DNA of 64,000 bases from Kaistia terrae (GTDB taxonomy: Bacteria > Pseudomonadota > Alphaproteobacteria > Rhizobiales > Kaistiaceae), in NCBI RefSeq assembly GCF_026344005.1, contig NZ_JAPKNH010000001.1, forward strand, positions 372,001 through 436,000. The letters are read 5' to 3'. Shown piece by piece: positions 9,272 to 19,092 of the stretch. The notes under the pieces are model-generated. The model was not told where the DNA came from and searched no databases. It saw nothing but the letters and a program-made list of their open reading frames with translations. How positions within the stretch are numbered: the stretch's first letter is position 1; each line of letters opens with the position of its first letter. A program made the translations under genes and the position numbers.

Positions 9272-10252
9272 ATGGGACTTCTGGTCGACGGAATTTGGCA
9301 GGACCAATGGTATGACACGCGCAACACCGGCGGTCGTTTCGAGCGCAGCGCCGCCGGCTTTCGCAACTGGGTGACGGCGGACGGAAGTCCCGGGCCGACG
9401 GGTCAGGGCGGCTTCAAGGCCGAACCGGGCCGTTATCACCTCTATATCGCGCGCGCCTGTCCGTGGGCTCACCGTGTCATGATCTTCCGCGCCTTGAAGG
9501 GGCTGGAGGGAATGATCGACTATTCGGTTGTCCACTGGCTGATGGGCGAGCATGGCTGGACCTTCGCGCCGGGCGAGGGCGTCACCGCCGACAAGATCAA
9601 CGGCTTCGAATATCTCCATCAGGTCTACACCAAGGCCAATCCCGACTATTCGGGCCGCGTCACGGTGCCGGTGCTTTGGGACAAGCAGACCGGGACGATC
9701 GTCAGCAATGAATCGTCCGAGATCATCCGCATGCTGAATTCAGCCTTCGACGGTGTCGGCGCCAAGCCTGGCGACTATTATCCCGAGGCGCTGCGGTCCG
9801 AGATCGACGCGCTCAATGCGCGGATCTACGACACGGTCAATAACGGCGTCTACAAGGCCGGCTTCGCCACCAGCCAGTCGGCCTATGAGGAAGCGCTCCA
9901 TCCGCTTTTCGCCAGCCTCGATTGGCTGGAGGGCCTGCTTTCGCGGCAGCGCTACGTCGCGGGAGATCGGTTGACGGAAGCGGACTGGCGTCTGTTCACG
10001 ACGCTGCTGCGCTTCGATCCCGTCTATGTCGGCCACTTCAAATGCAATCTGCGCCGGCTCGTCGACTATCCGGCGCTGTGGTCCTACACGCGAGAACTCT
10101 ATCAGGTGGCCGGTATCCGCGAGACGGTCGATTTCGACCACATCAAGCGGCACTATTACGAGAGCCACAAGACGATCAACCCAACCGGTATCGTCCCGGT
10201 CGGCCCGATCCTCGACTTCGACGCCAGGCCGGATCGCGTGATCGCGGCCTGA
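9272..10252 (+). CDS. Glutathionyl-hydroquinone reductase (GST Xi class, YqjG/ECM4 type)
   Basis: These enzymes reduce glutathionyl-hydroquinones using GSH, with a single catalytic cysteine. The 326-residue protein has the diagnostic CPWAHR motif with the catalytic Cys at residue 63, FRNWVTADG upstream, NESSEIIRMLNSAF for the glutathione site, and the long helical C-terminal half (YYESHKTINPTGIVPVGP) specific to this class. ATG 9272 is chosen for its GGAG at 9261; in-frame ATG 9242 and an ORF start at 9101 extend it without family-like sequence. Confidence 0.93.
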   Translation: MGLLVDGIWQDQWYDTRNTGGRFERSAAGFRNWVTADGSPGPTGQGGFKAEPGRYHLYIARACPWAHRVMIFRALKGLEGMIDYSVVHWLMGEHGWTFAPGEGVTADKINGFEYLHQVYTKANPDYSGRVTVPVLWDKQTGTIVSNESSEIIRMLNSAFDGVGAKPGDYYPEALRSEIDALNARIYDTVNNGVYKAGFATSQSAYEEALHPLFASLDWLEGLLSRQRYVAGDRLTEADWRLFTTLLRFDPVYVGHFKCNLRRLVDYPALWSYTRELYQVAGIRETVDFDHIKRHYYESHKTINPTGIVPVGPILDFDARPDRVIAA

Positions 10253-10294
10253 CCATCCTGAAACCCACGCGTCCCGCTTCGATGGCGGGGCGCG

Positions 10295-11164
10295 CTATTT
10301 CTCGCCGCGCAGCCACCAGACGCGGCGGCCGGCCTTGTCGGACTCGGCCAGGATCGGCGCGAGGCCGGTCAGCAGCGTATCGAGCGTGCGGTCGAGCTGC
10401 CAGGGTGGGTTGCAGATGATGAGGCCGGTGCCGTTGAACGTGTCGGGATTCGACCGCTCGCGGATCCAGAGTTCGGCTCCCAGCAGCTTGGTGATGCCGC
10501 TTTCCGCCAGCCGCCGGTGGAAGTTCGATACCGCGCCAAGGTCCTTGATTGGATACCAGAGCGCGAAGGTGCCGGTCGGCCAGCGCTGATATGCCTTCTC
10601 GAACCGCTCGGACATCGTCTTGAATTCGTCCGGCTGTTCGAACGGCGGATCGATCAGCACCAGCCCGCGCCGCTCCTTCGGCGGCACGAACGAGCCAAGC
10701 GCCAGCCAGCCGTCCAGTTCGATTGCCTTGACCTGGATGTCGCCGGCGAACCGCGCCGCCAGCGTCGCATGATCGGTCGGATGCATTTCGACCGCCGTCA
10801 TCCGGTCGGTCTCGCGCAGGAGATGACGGATGATCCAGGGCGAGCCGGGATAGTGCTTCAGCTTGCCGTTCGGATTGGCGGCGGCGACGGTTGCCAGATA
10901 TGGCGCCAGCGCTTCGGCGAGCTTGCGCGTCAGTTCGACCGCCGGCTTGCCGTCAGGGCGCAGCAGCTTGCCGATGCCACCCTGCCATTCACCCGTCTTG
11001 CCCGCCTCGGTGGCGGTCAGGTCGTAAAGGCCGGTACCGGCATGGGTGTCGATCACCCGGAACGGCTTTTCCTTGACCTTCAGATGCTCGATGAGCAGAG
11101 CGAGGATGGCGTGCTTGACGACATCGGCGAAATTTCCGGCGTGATAGGCGTGACGATAATTCAT
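10295..11164 (-). CDS. rlmJ: 23S rRNA (adenine(2030)-N6)-methyltransferase
   Basis: RlmJ methylates A2030 of 23S rRNA. The protein opens with the family signature NYRHAYHAGNFADVVKH, has the SAM-binding DTHAGTGLYDL near residue 40, and the catalytic LIDPPFEQPDE, the D-P-P-F form of the N6-adenine motif. ATG 11164 is chosen because the signature begins directly there; an upstream start at 11200 adds 12 unconserved residues. The 289-residue length fits the family. Confidence 0.93.
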   Translation of the reverse strand: MNYRHAYHAGNFADVVKHAILALLIEHLKVKEKPFRVIDTHAGTGLYDLTATEAGKTGEWQGGIGKLLRPDGKPAVELTRKLAEALAPYLATVAAANPNGKLKHYPGSPWIIRHLLRETDRMTAVEMHPTDHATLAARFAGDIQVKAIELDGWLALGSFVPPKERRGLVLIDPPFEQPDEFKTMSERFEKAYQRWPTGTFALWYPIKDLGAVSNFHRRLAESGITKLLGAELWIRERSNPDTFNGTGLIICNPPWQLDRTLDTLLTGLAPILAESDKAGRRVWWLRGEK

Positions 11165-11264
11165 GCCCACGGTGTTGGCATTGCCAAGGCGGCGGTGCAA
11201 GGGCGATTCAAGCGTCGTTCGAATTATGAGGCGAACAGAGGCAGGGGCACCCTCCGCCCGTCGT

Positions 11265-11714
11265 TCAGGCCGCGAGCAGGCGCTGGATCTCCCCGACGGG
11301 AACGGATGTCAGCGTCTTCGTCACTTCGCCGTGGATCCGATCGCTGACCTGCTTGTGGAAGCTCTGTCGCAGCGCGCCCAGAATTTTGGGCGGCGCGACG
11401 ATCACCAATTCGGTGAAAACATTCTCGAGAGCGGCTCGATAGAGCGCCTCCGCGATGATGCCTGCGAATTTCTGCTCTTCCAGCGTATGCCAATCCGTCT
11501 GTTCAACGGCGCTGCGGGCGGAGCCGACGCTCTGCATGACGCGGCCGGGACGGTCACTGCCCTGTTCGCGCGTCGACGGATTATACGGGCTGCCTATGAT
11601 CTGCTCGACCGCCAGATCCAACTCTTTTGGCGTGCCTCGATTGCGCAGGAACAGTGCCTTGCGTCCATCACCGACGAGGATGAGAGCTTTGTTGTGAATG
11701 AGAAAATCGGCCAT
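11265..11714 (-). CDS. Host attachment protein family (baeRF-like)
   Basis: A 149-residue member of the 'host attachment protein' family, a release-factor-like (baeRF) fold named from an Agrobacterium attachment gene. It shows the typical opening ADFLIHNKALILVGDGRKA, the variable DRPGRVMQS loop, FAGIIAEALYRAALEN, and ELVIVAPPKILGALR followed by a helical tail. The molecular role is unknown; a ribosome-associated function has been proposed for the fold. It stands alone between rlmJ and the GFA gene. Confidence 0.85.
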   Translation of the reverse strand: MADFLIHNKALILVGDGRKALFLRNRGTPKELDLAVEQIIGSPYNPSTREQGSDRPGRVMQSVGSARSAVEQTDWHTLEEQKFAGIIAEALYRAALENVFTELVIVAPPKILGALRQSFHKQVSDRIHGEVTKTLTSVPVGEIQRLLAA

Positions 11715-11851
11715 GGCGAACCTTCCTGATTACTGGAAAGAACGGTGGCGCCCCCCAGAATGGAGGGGCGCCTGTCGGAGCAACCGCGCAACGATATCAG
11801 GCTCTTACGTCATCACTTCCCGCTGGCTAAACATCTCCGCATAGCCAGCGA

Positions 11852-12301
11852 TCATGTCATGCCTACATAGCTATCCTCCGGCGGAAGGGCGGCAAAGCTG
11901 CGCACCGCCGGTGTGGTCGCCCAGGGGAGCTTTTCGCTCGTCCACGTCTCCATGTAGGGCGCGAACCAGCTTGGATCATCGAGCATGGTCGGACGGAGAT
12001 TGACGAAAAAGTCGATGCCCTCGGGCCGGGTGAACATCCACGACATGCAATGACCGCAGAAATAGTGCTTCGAGGCGCCGTGCAGGCCGCCGATGACGGG
12101 TTCGCCCTTCGTCACCTCGAAGGCGGGGCTGGGGATGGCGGCCGAGAGCGAGTAGGCGCTTGACGACATTTTCTGGCAGCCAGTGCAGTGGCAAGCCATG
12201 GTGAGGAGCGGCGGGGCGCTGATTTTCAGCCGCACCGCGCCGCAGCGACAACCGCCCTCGCGCACAAATGCACCGCCGTTTGGGTTCGTCGGATCGCTCA
12301 T
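11852..12301 (-). CDS. GFA family protein (glutathione-dependent formaldehyde-activating-like)
   Basis: A 149-residue Mss4-fold zinc protein. The two zinc half-sites are CRCGAVRL near residue 18 with CHCTGC near residue 37, and the pair in YFCGHCMSWMF near residue 80. The family is named for Gfa, which speeds formation of S-hydroxymethylglutathione, but that activity is disputed and most members are uncharacterised. It has its own ribosome site and is divergent from the molybdopterin oxidoreductase gene. Confidence 0.88.
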   Translation of the reverse strand: MSDPTNPNGGAFVREGGCRCGAVRLKISAPPLLTMACHCTGCQKMSSSAYSLSAAIPSPAFEVTKGEPVIGGLHGASKHYFCGHCMSWMFTRPEGIDFFVNLRPTMLDDPSWFAPYMETWTSEKLPWATTPAVRSFAALPPEDSYVGMT

Positions 12302-12455
12302 CTCGGTTCCTTCGTGTGGTTCGACGCCACAGGATCCGCCTGAGGAACGCTGCTGTCAAAGGGCGCGGCGATGCGCCGGGGGCGCGGTTTGCTCCGGCCA
12401 TGGACCGCGCCGCAATATAGCGCGATAACGGGGTGACACACGGAAACACCACGCC

Positions 12456-14543
12456 ATGAATGCTCCCGCCTTCCCCCGTACCGGTCATTCGGCCTGTCCG
12501 CATGATTGCCCGTCGACCTGCGCGCTCGATGTCGAGATTCTCGCGGGCAACAAGATCGGCCGCATCCGCGGGGCGAAGGACAACGACTATACCCAGGGTG
12601 TGATCTGCGCGAAGGTCGCGCGCTATGCCGAGCGGGTGAACAATCCGAACCGCTTGACGCAACCCCTTCGCCGCAAAGGCGAAAAGGGATCTGGCGAATG
12701 GCAGTTTATTGACTGGGAAGATGCGCTCGACGAAGTGGCTGAGGCCTTCCTGAAGGCCGAGGCCAAGCTCGGCGCCGAGACGGTCTGGCCATACTACTAT
12801 GCCGGAACGATGGGCCTGGTGCAGCGCGACGGCATCAACCGGCTACGCCATGCGAAGCGCTATTCCGGCTTCTACGGCACGATCTGCACCAACATGGCCT
12901 GGACGGGATACATTGCCGGGACGGGCAAGATCGCCGGCTCCGATCCGCGCGAGATGGCGAAGTCGGATTGCGTGGTGATCTGGGGGACCAATGCGGTGGC
13001 AACCCAGGTCAATGTCATGACTCACGCCATCAAGGCGCGCAAAGAGCGCGGCGCCAAGATCGTCGCGATCGACATCTACCAGAACGAGACGATGAAGCAG
13101 GCCGATCTCGCGCTGTGCCTCAAGCCCGGCACCGACGCGGCGCTTGCCTGCGCCGTCATGCACATCCTGTTTCGCGATGGCCACGCCGACCGTGCCTATC
13201 TGGCCCGCTATACGGACGAGCCGCAGGCGCTTGAGGCGCATCTGGCCGACAAGACGCCGGAATGGGCGGCCGCCATCACCGGGCTCGATGTCGCCGAGAT
13301 CGAAGCGTTCGCTACCCTGATCGGCACGACCAGGAAAACGTTCTTCAGGCTCGGCTATGGCTTCTCAAGACAACGCAACGGCGCGGTGGCGATGCATGCG
13401 GCGCTGTCGATCCCGGCGGTGACCGGCGCCTGGCAATATGAAGGCGGCGGCGCGTTCCATTCGAACAGCGGCATCTTCCATCTCGACAAGACGGCGATCG
13501 AGGGGCTCGATCTGCTCGACCCAAGCGTGCGCCAACTCGACCAGTCGCGCACCGCATCGGTGCTTACCAACGATCCCGACGCGCTGGCCGGCGGGCCGCC
13601 GGTGACGGCGATGATCATCCAGAACACCAATCCGGTAACGGTTTGCCCCGACCAGACGCTGGTGAAGCAGGGCTTCGCCCGGCCGGATCTTTTCGTCGCG
13701 GTGCATGAGCAGATCATGACCGATACGGCGAGGATGGCCGATATCGTGCTGCCGGCGACGATGTTCCTGGAGCATGACGACATCTACAAGGGCGGCGGCC
13801 ACCAATACATCATCCTCGGCCCCAAGCTGGTCGATCCGCCGGCCGAATGCCGCACCAATCATCAGGTGATCGCAGGCCTCGCCAAGCGGCTGGGGCTGGA
13901 GCAGCCGGGCTTCGCCATGACCGAGCGCGAGCATATCGACCTGATGTTGCAGCGTTCGGGCTGGGGCACGCTGGCCGATCTCGAACAGACGCGCTGGATC
14001 GATTGCCAGTCGGATTTCGAAACCGCGCATTACCTCAACGGTTTCGGCCATGGCGACGGAAAATATCATTTCCGCGTTGATTGGACCGCTGTCGATAGCG
14101 AGAACTATGGCGCGGTCGGTCCGCACGCCGATATGCCGACGCTGCCCGACCACTGGGGCTCGATCGAGGCGGCCGACGAGGCGCATCCATTCCGCCTGGC
14201 CACCTCGCCGGCAAGGCAGTTCCTGAATTCGACCTTCAACGAGACGCCAACTTCGATCGGGCGTGAGCGCCGGCCGGAACTGATGATCCATCCAGACGAT
14301 GCCGCCGGTCTCGGCCTCGCGGAAGAGGATCTGGTCAAGGTCGGCAACACGCGCGGCGAGGTCAAGCTGCATGTGAAGCTCTTCGACGGGTTGAAGCGCG
14401 GCGTGGTGATCTCGGAAGGTCTCTGGCCCAACAGCGCCTTTATCGACGGCAAGGGCATCAACACGCTGACGGGCGCCGACCCGGTGGCGCCTTTCGGTGG
14501 CGCGGCGGTGCATGACACCAAGGTCTGGGTGAAGGCAGCCTGA
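12456..14543 (+). CDS. Molybdopterin oxidoreductase (DMSO reductase superfamily)
   Basis: A 695-residue bis-MGD oxidoreductase. The N-terminal [4Fe-4S] motif is C14-x3-C18-x3-C22 with a fourth ligand at C51 (GVICAKV). The body has NPNRLTQPLRR, CVVIWGTNAVATQ, the pterin-binding VHEQIMTDTARMADIVLP stretch, and a C-terminal molydopterin-dinucleotide domain (LATSPARQFLNSTF, GVVISEGLWPN). There is no Tat signal, so it is cytoplasmic. No partner electron-transfer subunit is adjacent, and the substrate is not predictable; a formate dehydrogenase-like or thiosulfate-reductase-like name would be a guess. Confidence 0.92.
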   Translation: MNAPAFPRTGHSACPHDCPSTCALDVEILAGNKIGRIRGAKDNDYTQGVICAKVARYAERVNNPNRLTQPLRRKGEKGSGEWQFIDWEDALDEVAEAFLKAEAKLGAETVWPYYYAGTMGLVQRDGINRLRHAKRYSGFYGTICTNMAWTGYIAGTGKIAGSDPREMAKSDCVVIWGTNAVATQVNVMTHAIKARKERGAKIVAIDIYQNETMKQADLALCLKPGTDAALACAVMHILFRDGHADRAYLARYTDEPQALEAHLADKTPEWAAAITGLDVAEIEAFATLIGTTRKTFFRLGYGFSRQRNGAVAMHAALSIPAVTGAWQYEGGGAFHSNSGIFHLDKTAIEGLDLLDPSVRQLDQSRTASVLTNDPDALAGGPPVTAMIIQNTNPVTVCPDQTLVKQGFARPDLFVAVHEQIMTDTARMADIVLPATMFLEHDDIYKGGGHQYIILGPKLVDPPAECRTNHQVIAGLAKRLGLEQPGFAMTEREHIDLMLQRSGWGTLADLEQTRWIDCQSDFETAHYLNGFGHGDGKYHFRVDWTAVDSENYGAVGPHADMPTLPDHWGSIEAADEAHPFRLATSPARQFLNSTFNETPTSIGRERRPELMIHPDDAAGLGLAEEDLVKVGNTRGEVKLHVKLFDGLKRGVVISEGLWPNSAFIDGKGINTLTGADPVAPFGGAAVHDTKVWVKAA

Positions 14544-14613
14544 GGCGGCCCTCTGGCTCGCGGTGCGTCTGCCGCTATGATCGAACGCGTTGATACTTTG
14601 CCGGAGAAGGCGC

Positions 14614-15885
14614 GTGGATGAGTTTGAGCCGTTCTATCGCCTCGCCGTGGCTGCCGCGATCGGCTTGACGGTTGGCGTCGAGCGTCATTGGCGCGAGCGC
14701 GAGGCGGCGTCGGGCCAGCGAACCGCCGGCATCCGCACCTTTGCGCTGATTGGAATGCTCGGCGGTGCCGCCGGGCTGGTCGAAGCGGCGCTTCCTGCCG
14801 GAGGGGCGCCCGGCATTGTTGTCGCTGGGATCTTCCTCGCCTTCGCCGGCATCTTCGCCTTCTACAAATGGCGCGAGGCGCAGGCGGAATCCGATTTCAG
14901 CGTGACGACCGTTGTCGCGGCGATGGTCACCTATCTGTTCGGAGTTCTGGCAGTGGTCGGTGACCTCCGGCTGGCAGCCGCCGGCGCCGTTGGACTGACG
15001 GCGATACTCGCCAGTCGCGAGCCGTTGCACCGCTTCATCGAGCGCCTCAGCTGGGTCGAGTTGCGATCGGCCATCATTCTGCTGGCGATGAGCTTTGTCA
15101 TCCTGCCCCTACTGCCCGCAACGCCGTTCGGCCCCTTCGGAGGCGTCTCGCTGCGGGCGGTCTGGTCGCTGGCCATCCTGCTCGCGGCCATTTCCTATGT
15201 CGGTTACGTCGCCGTTCGCGTGTTTGGTGCCGGGCGCGGGGAACTGGCGGCAGGGGCGGCGGGCGGGCTGATTTCCTCGACTGCGCTGACACTCGGCAAC
15301 GCGCGACAGGCGGCTGACGGTGGCGACGCTCACCGGCTGGCGGCCGGTGCGGCGGTGGCGGGCAGCGTGTCCTATCTGCGGACTGCCATACTCGCGGTCG
15401 GGCTCGTCCCCGCGCTGGCCTCGGTGCTGCTGCCACCGCTCATCCTCGGCGCGCTAGGTATGGCTGCGGGAGCTGCGTGGCTGATGCGCGGGCGGATTGC
15501 CGCACCGCATGAAGCCCCGCCGATCGGCAATCCGTTTGACCTCGCCGGGGTCCTGAAGGTCGCGCTGTTCCTCGCCGCGATCGGCTTTGCTGTGCGCGCG
15601 GCGTCTTCCGTCTTCGGTCCCGCCGGCATTGTCGCGGTGTCGGCGCTGGCCGGCATAGCCGACGTCGACGCCGCAACGGTGACGGTGACGGGGCTTCCAT
15701 CGCTGGATATCAGGATCGGGGCGTTGGCCATCGCTTCGGCCGTGGCGGCGAATACCGTCGCCAAGGCCATCTACGCGCTGGTGATCGGCGGCGCACGGTT
15801 CGGACGCCTGTTCGGCGTCATATCGGCCGTAACCCTGCTGGTCGGCACCGCCGCGTTCCTGCTGGCGCGCGGCGTGGCCGGTTGA
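14614..15885 (+). CDS. MgtC/SapB-DUF4010 integral membrane protein
   Basis: About 423 residues with roughly a dozen transmembrane segments. The N-terminal part is MgtC/SapB-like (AAAIGLTVGVERHWRERE, then AGIRTFALIGMLGG), and the C-terminal part is DUF4010 (AAGAAGGLISSTALTLGNAR). Such proteins sit in the inner membrane; the MgtC domain is linked to magnesium and acid stress, but this two-domain type is uncharacterised. I use GTG 14614 because GGAGAAGG is directly upstream; a TTG at 14590 would add eight residues. Confidence 0.88.
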   Translation: MDEFEPFYRLAVAAAIGLTVGVERHWREREAASGQRTAGIRTFALIGMLGGAAGLVEAALPAGGAPGIVVAGIFLAFAGIFAFYKWREAQAESDFSVTTVVAAMVTYLFGVLAVVGDLRLAAAGAVGLTAILASREPLHRFIERLSWVELRSAIILLAMSFVILPLLPATPFGPFGGVSLRAVWSLAILLAAISYVGYVAVRVFGAGRGELAAGAAGGLISSTALTLGNARQAADGGDAHRLAAGAAVAGSVSYLRTAILAVGLVPALASVLLPPLILGALGMAAGAAWLMRGRIAAPHEAPPIGNPFDLAGVLKVALFLAAIGFAVRAASSVFGPAGIVAVSALAGIADVDAATVTVTGLPSLDIRIGALAIASAVAANTVAKAIYALVIGGARFGRLFGVISAVTLLVGTAAFLLARGVAG

Positions 15886-15893
15886 GAGCCGCC

Positions 15894-16562
15894 CTAGCCG
15901 ACGAAGCTCGGGCTCACCAGCATGCCGCCCAGCTCGGCCGGCAGGTCACTTTGGATCACGAGGCGCTCATTCTCGGCCGTTGCCAGGCCGGAGGCGACGA
16001 GGGCGAGCGCCAGCGGATAGAGCTGATGCTCGGCCGTCAGCACGCGCTTCGAAAGCGTGTCGGGCGTGTCGTCAAACGCGATCGGCACGGCGGCCTGACC
16101 GATGATCGGGCCGGAATCCATCTGCGTGCGGACGAAATGCACGGTGCAGCCGGTCAGCCGCATACCGGCTTCGATTGCCCGCTCATGCGTGTCGAGGCCG
16201 GGGAAGAGTGGCAGCAGCGATGGATGGATGTTGATCATCCGGTCGCGCCAGCCTTCGACAAAACCATCGGTCAGGAGACGCATGAAGCCGGCGAGGCAGA
16301 CAAGGTCGATGTTTTCGGCGCGCAGGCGCGCATCCATCGCCGCGTCGAATTCGGCGCGGCTGGCATAGGCCTTGTGGTCGATGACGGCGGTGGCGATGCC
16401 GGCCTCGGCGGCGCGGACAAGCCCGCCCGCATCGGCGCGGTTTGCCACTACCAGCGCGATCTCGGCCGGATAGTCGGGATCGGCGGCCGCCTCGATCAGC
16501 GCCGTCATGTTCGAGCCGCGGCCCGAGATCAGGATCGCGACCCGCTTTCTCGCCATCGTCAA
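15894..16562 (-). CDS. purN: Phosphoribosylglycinamide formyltransferase
   Basis: PurN transfers formyl from 10-formyl-THF to GAR in the third step of purine synthesis. The 222-residue protein shows [10 protein letters not shown] near residue 10 for phosphate binding, INIHPSLLP with the catalytic Asn and His, and [15 protein letters not shown] with the catalytic Asp. It starts inside the purM stop (ATGA overlap at 16559-16562), so the two are translationally coupled. Confidence 0.97.
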   Translation of the reverse strand: MTMARKRVAILISGRGSNMTALIEAAADPDYPAEIALVVANRADAGGLVRAAEAGIATAVIDHKAYASRAEFDAAMDARLRAENIDLVCLAGFMRLLTDGFVEGWRDRMINIHPSLLPLFPGLDTHERAIEAGMRLTGCTVHFVRTQMDSGPIIGQAAVPIAFDDTPDTLSKRVLTAEHQLYPLALALVASGLATAENERLVIQSDLPAELGGMLVSPSFVG

Positions 16563-17632
16563 AGCGCCAGCGCGCCGGAGAACTCGACGCCTTCGCCGGT
16601 GCGCGGCACCAGCGTGCCGAGCCGCATGACGGTCTCGCCTTCGGCGGCCAGCGCCGCCGTGACGGCGTCCGCATCCTCGGCTCCGACGACGACGATCATG
16701 CCGACACCGCAGTTGAAGGTGCGCAGCATCTCGTGTTCGGCGACGCCGCCGGTTTTCGCCAACCAGCCGAAGACCGGCGGGACGTTGACGGCGTCAAGAT
16801 CAACGGAAGCGGCCAGCGCGTCCGGCAGCACGCGCGGGATGTTGTCGACGAAGCCACCGCCGGTGATGTGCGCCATCGCCTTGATCGCGCCGGTGGCGCG
16901 GATGGCGGCGAGCAGCGGCTTCACATAGATGCGCGTCGGCTCCAGCAAGGCGCGGCCTAACGAAAGCTCCGGCGCGAACGGCGCGGAGGCGTCAAAGCCA
17001 AGGCCCGATAGCTCGACGATCTTGCGAACCAGCGAGAAACCGTTCGAATGCACGCCGGACGAGGCGAGGCCGAGCAGCACGTCGCCTTCGGCAACGTCGG
17101 GGCGCGGCAACAGGCCGGTACGCTCGACGGCGCCGACGGCGAAGCCGGCGAGGTCATAATCGCCTGCCTTGTAGAGGCCGGGCATCTCGGCCGTCTCGCC
17201 GCCGATCAGCGCGGCGCCGGCGATGCGGCAACCTTGCGCGATACCGGCAACGACGGTCGCGGCTTCCTGAGGATCGAGCTTGCCGGTGGCGAAGTAGTCG
17301 AGGAAGAACAGCGGCTCGGCGCCCTGGACGATCAGGTCGTTGACACACATGGCGACGAGATCGATGCCGACCGTGTCATGGATGCCGGTGTCGATCGCGA
17401 CCTTGAGCTTGGTGCCGACGCCATCATTGGCGGCGACGAGCAGCGGATCGGTATAGCCGGCCGCCTTCGGATCGAAGACGCCGCCGAAGCCGCCGATGTC
17501 GGCGTCTGCGCCGGGGCGACGGGTCGCCTTGACGAGCGGCTTGATCATATCGACCAAGCGATTGCCGGCGTCGATATCGACGCCTGCGTCGGCGTAGCTG
17601 AGGGCGTTTTTGGCGCCGGTCTTTTCGGTCAT
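16559..17632 (-). CDS. purM: Phosphoribosylformylglycinamidine cyclo-ligase (AIR synthetase)
   Basis: PurM closes FGAM to AIR with ATP. The sequence begins with [19 protein letters not shown], contains the ATP-site stretch [19 protein letters not shown] and [13 protein letters not shown], and the C-terminal [20 protein letters not shown] 17632 gives a 357-residue protein with the normal N-terminus; an upstream start at 17668 would add 12 residues with no match to the family. It leads a two-gene purMN operon. Confidence 0.97.
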   Translation of the reverse strand: MTEKTGAKNALSYADAGVDIDAGNRLVDMIKPLVKATRRPGADADIGGFGGVFDPKAAGYTDPLLVAANDGVGTKLKVAIDTGIHDTVGIDLVAMCVNDLIVQGAEPLFFLDYFATGKLDPQEAATVVAGIAQGCRIAGAALIGGETAEMPGLYKAGDYDLAGFAVGAVERTGLLPRPDVAEGDVLLGLASSGVHSNGFSLVRKIVELSGLGFDASAPFAPELSLGRALLEPTRIYVKPLLAAIRATGAIKAMAHITGGGFVDNIPRVLPDALAASVDLDAVNVPPVFGWLAKTGGVAEHEMLRTFNCGVGMIVVVGAEDADAVTAALAAEGETVMRLGTLVPRTGEGVEFSGALAL

Positions 17633-17826
17633 CGAAGGATCCCGGTTGCTTTGCGCAGGGAGGACCACATCCGCGCCGTCGCCGTCAACCTTTATCGCGG
17701 CAAAACCGCGACCGTGGAGGCGTCCGGGCCGCCCCGCGCAGAGTGATGCAGCGTTAAGCTGTTTATGCGATGTCTTGAGTTGGCACGTGGCGCGCTATCA
17801 GTCCGGGCGATGGAGGGGAAAGCCCG

Positions 17827-18876
17827 GTGAAGAGGGAAATGAAGTCAATTCAATACCTTAGGGCTATCGCCGCCCTGATGGTTGTCTTCTTTCACCTCGA
17901 ATTGCAACTGACGGGGCTGGGCTATCGGGGCTTCTGGCCGACTGGCCTCGCTGGCGGCGTCGACATCTTCTTTGTCATCACCGGATTCATCATGTGGGTG
18001 ACGACCTATGACCGAGATGCGTCGCCGGTGTCATTTTATCGCCGCCGCCTGGTGCGGATCGTGCCGCTCTACTGGCTGCTGACCAGCGTCATCCTCCTGG
18101 TCCTGATTGTGCGCCCGTCGACATTGCAGAGCGGTGCTTTCGACCTCGGCCATATCGTCCGTTCATACCTCTTCATCCCGTCGCTCCATCCGGTCCTCAA
18201 CGACATGCAGCCGTTGCTCGTTCCGGGCTGGACCCTGAACTACGAGATGTTCTTCTATCTCCTCTTCGGCGCCAGCCTTCTTCTCGACCGGTCGCGACGC
18301 CTGGCCGTGGTGGTCGGCGCTCTTGCCGTCCTGGTGTTGGTTAATGTGCTGGCGGCGCCTGATCCGAACACACTGCTCGGCTTCTACACAAGCAAGCTGA
18401 TCCTCGAATTCGCGCTCGGGCTCGTCATCGGCAGCCTGTTCACGAGCGGCGCGCGCCTGCCAGGCTGGCTCGGGTGGGGGATGGTTGTGTCCGGCTTTGT
18501 CGCACTTTTCGGCCTCAGCGTCGCACTGCCCGAGGCGGATCGCCTGTTCAAGCTGGGCGTGCCGGCAGCCATCATCGTTGCAGGCGCCCTCGCGGTGGAG
18601 CGCGGCGGCGGCGGCGTTCATTCCTGGCCACTGCTTCACGGGCTCGGCGACGCCTCCTATTCGATTTATCTCTCACACGGCATCGTCCTGTCCGCGCTGG
18701 GGCAGGCGGCGCGCCGCTTCGAGATCGCCAGTGTTCCCGGCGGGCTTCTCGGCTTTTCGGCGGTCGCCATCGCCGCTACCGCCATCGTCGGCTTGCTGCT
18801 CTACCGCTATGTCGAGAAGCCGGTCCTGATGTTGATGACGCGGCAACTCGCTCCACGCACGCAGCTCGAGGCGTGA
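17827..18876 (+). CDS. Acyltransferase 3 (OafA/NodX-like) membrane protein
   Basis: A 349-residue polytopic membrane protein of acyltransferase family 3, which O-acylates envelope or secreted sugars. It opens with the diagnostic SIQYLRAIAALMVVFFH containing the catalytic-type His, then GGVDIFFVITGFIMW and RRRLVRIVPLYW, with about ten membrane segments. A GTG start at 17827 follows GGAGGGG at eight bases; ATG 17839 is an alternative. The gene is isolated and the acceptor is unknown. Confidence 0.92.
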   Translation: MKREMKSIQYLRAIAALMVVFFHLELQLTGLGYRGFWPTGLAGGVDIFFVITGFIMWVTTYDRDASPVSFYRRRLVRIVPLYWLLTSVILLVLIVRPSTLQSGAFDLGHIVRSYLFIPSLHPVLNDMQPLLVPGWTLNYEMFFYLLFGASLLLDRSRRLAVVVGALAVLVLVNVLAAPDPNTLLGFYTSKLILEFALGLVIGSLFTSGARLPGWLGWGMVVSGFVALFGLSVALPEADRLFKLGVPAAIIVAGALAVERGGGGVHSWPLLHGLGDASYSIYLSHGIVLSALGQAARRFEIASVPGGLLGFSAVAIAATAIVGLLLYRYVEKPVLMLMTRQLAPRTQLEA

Positions 18877-19092
18877 GTTTCTCGAGTCTCCCGGAAGATG
18901 CGCGTCCCGCGGCGACGCTTGCAGGGCCGGGCGGTCAGCCGAGACGGTGGGAACGCCGTTCGAATGTGCCTTGGTTCCGGTAACTTGCAATCGCCTCGCC
19001 TTGACCGCTTTGCCATGCAAGCCCTATCTGGAGCGCAATGGATCGAGGCGGATGGCCCGGCCGACCGATGAAAACGAGAGGGCGCCTGCGCC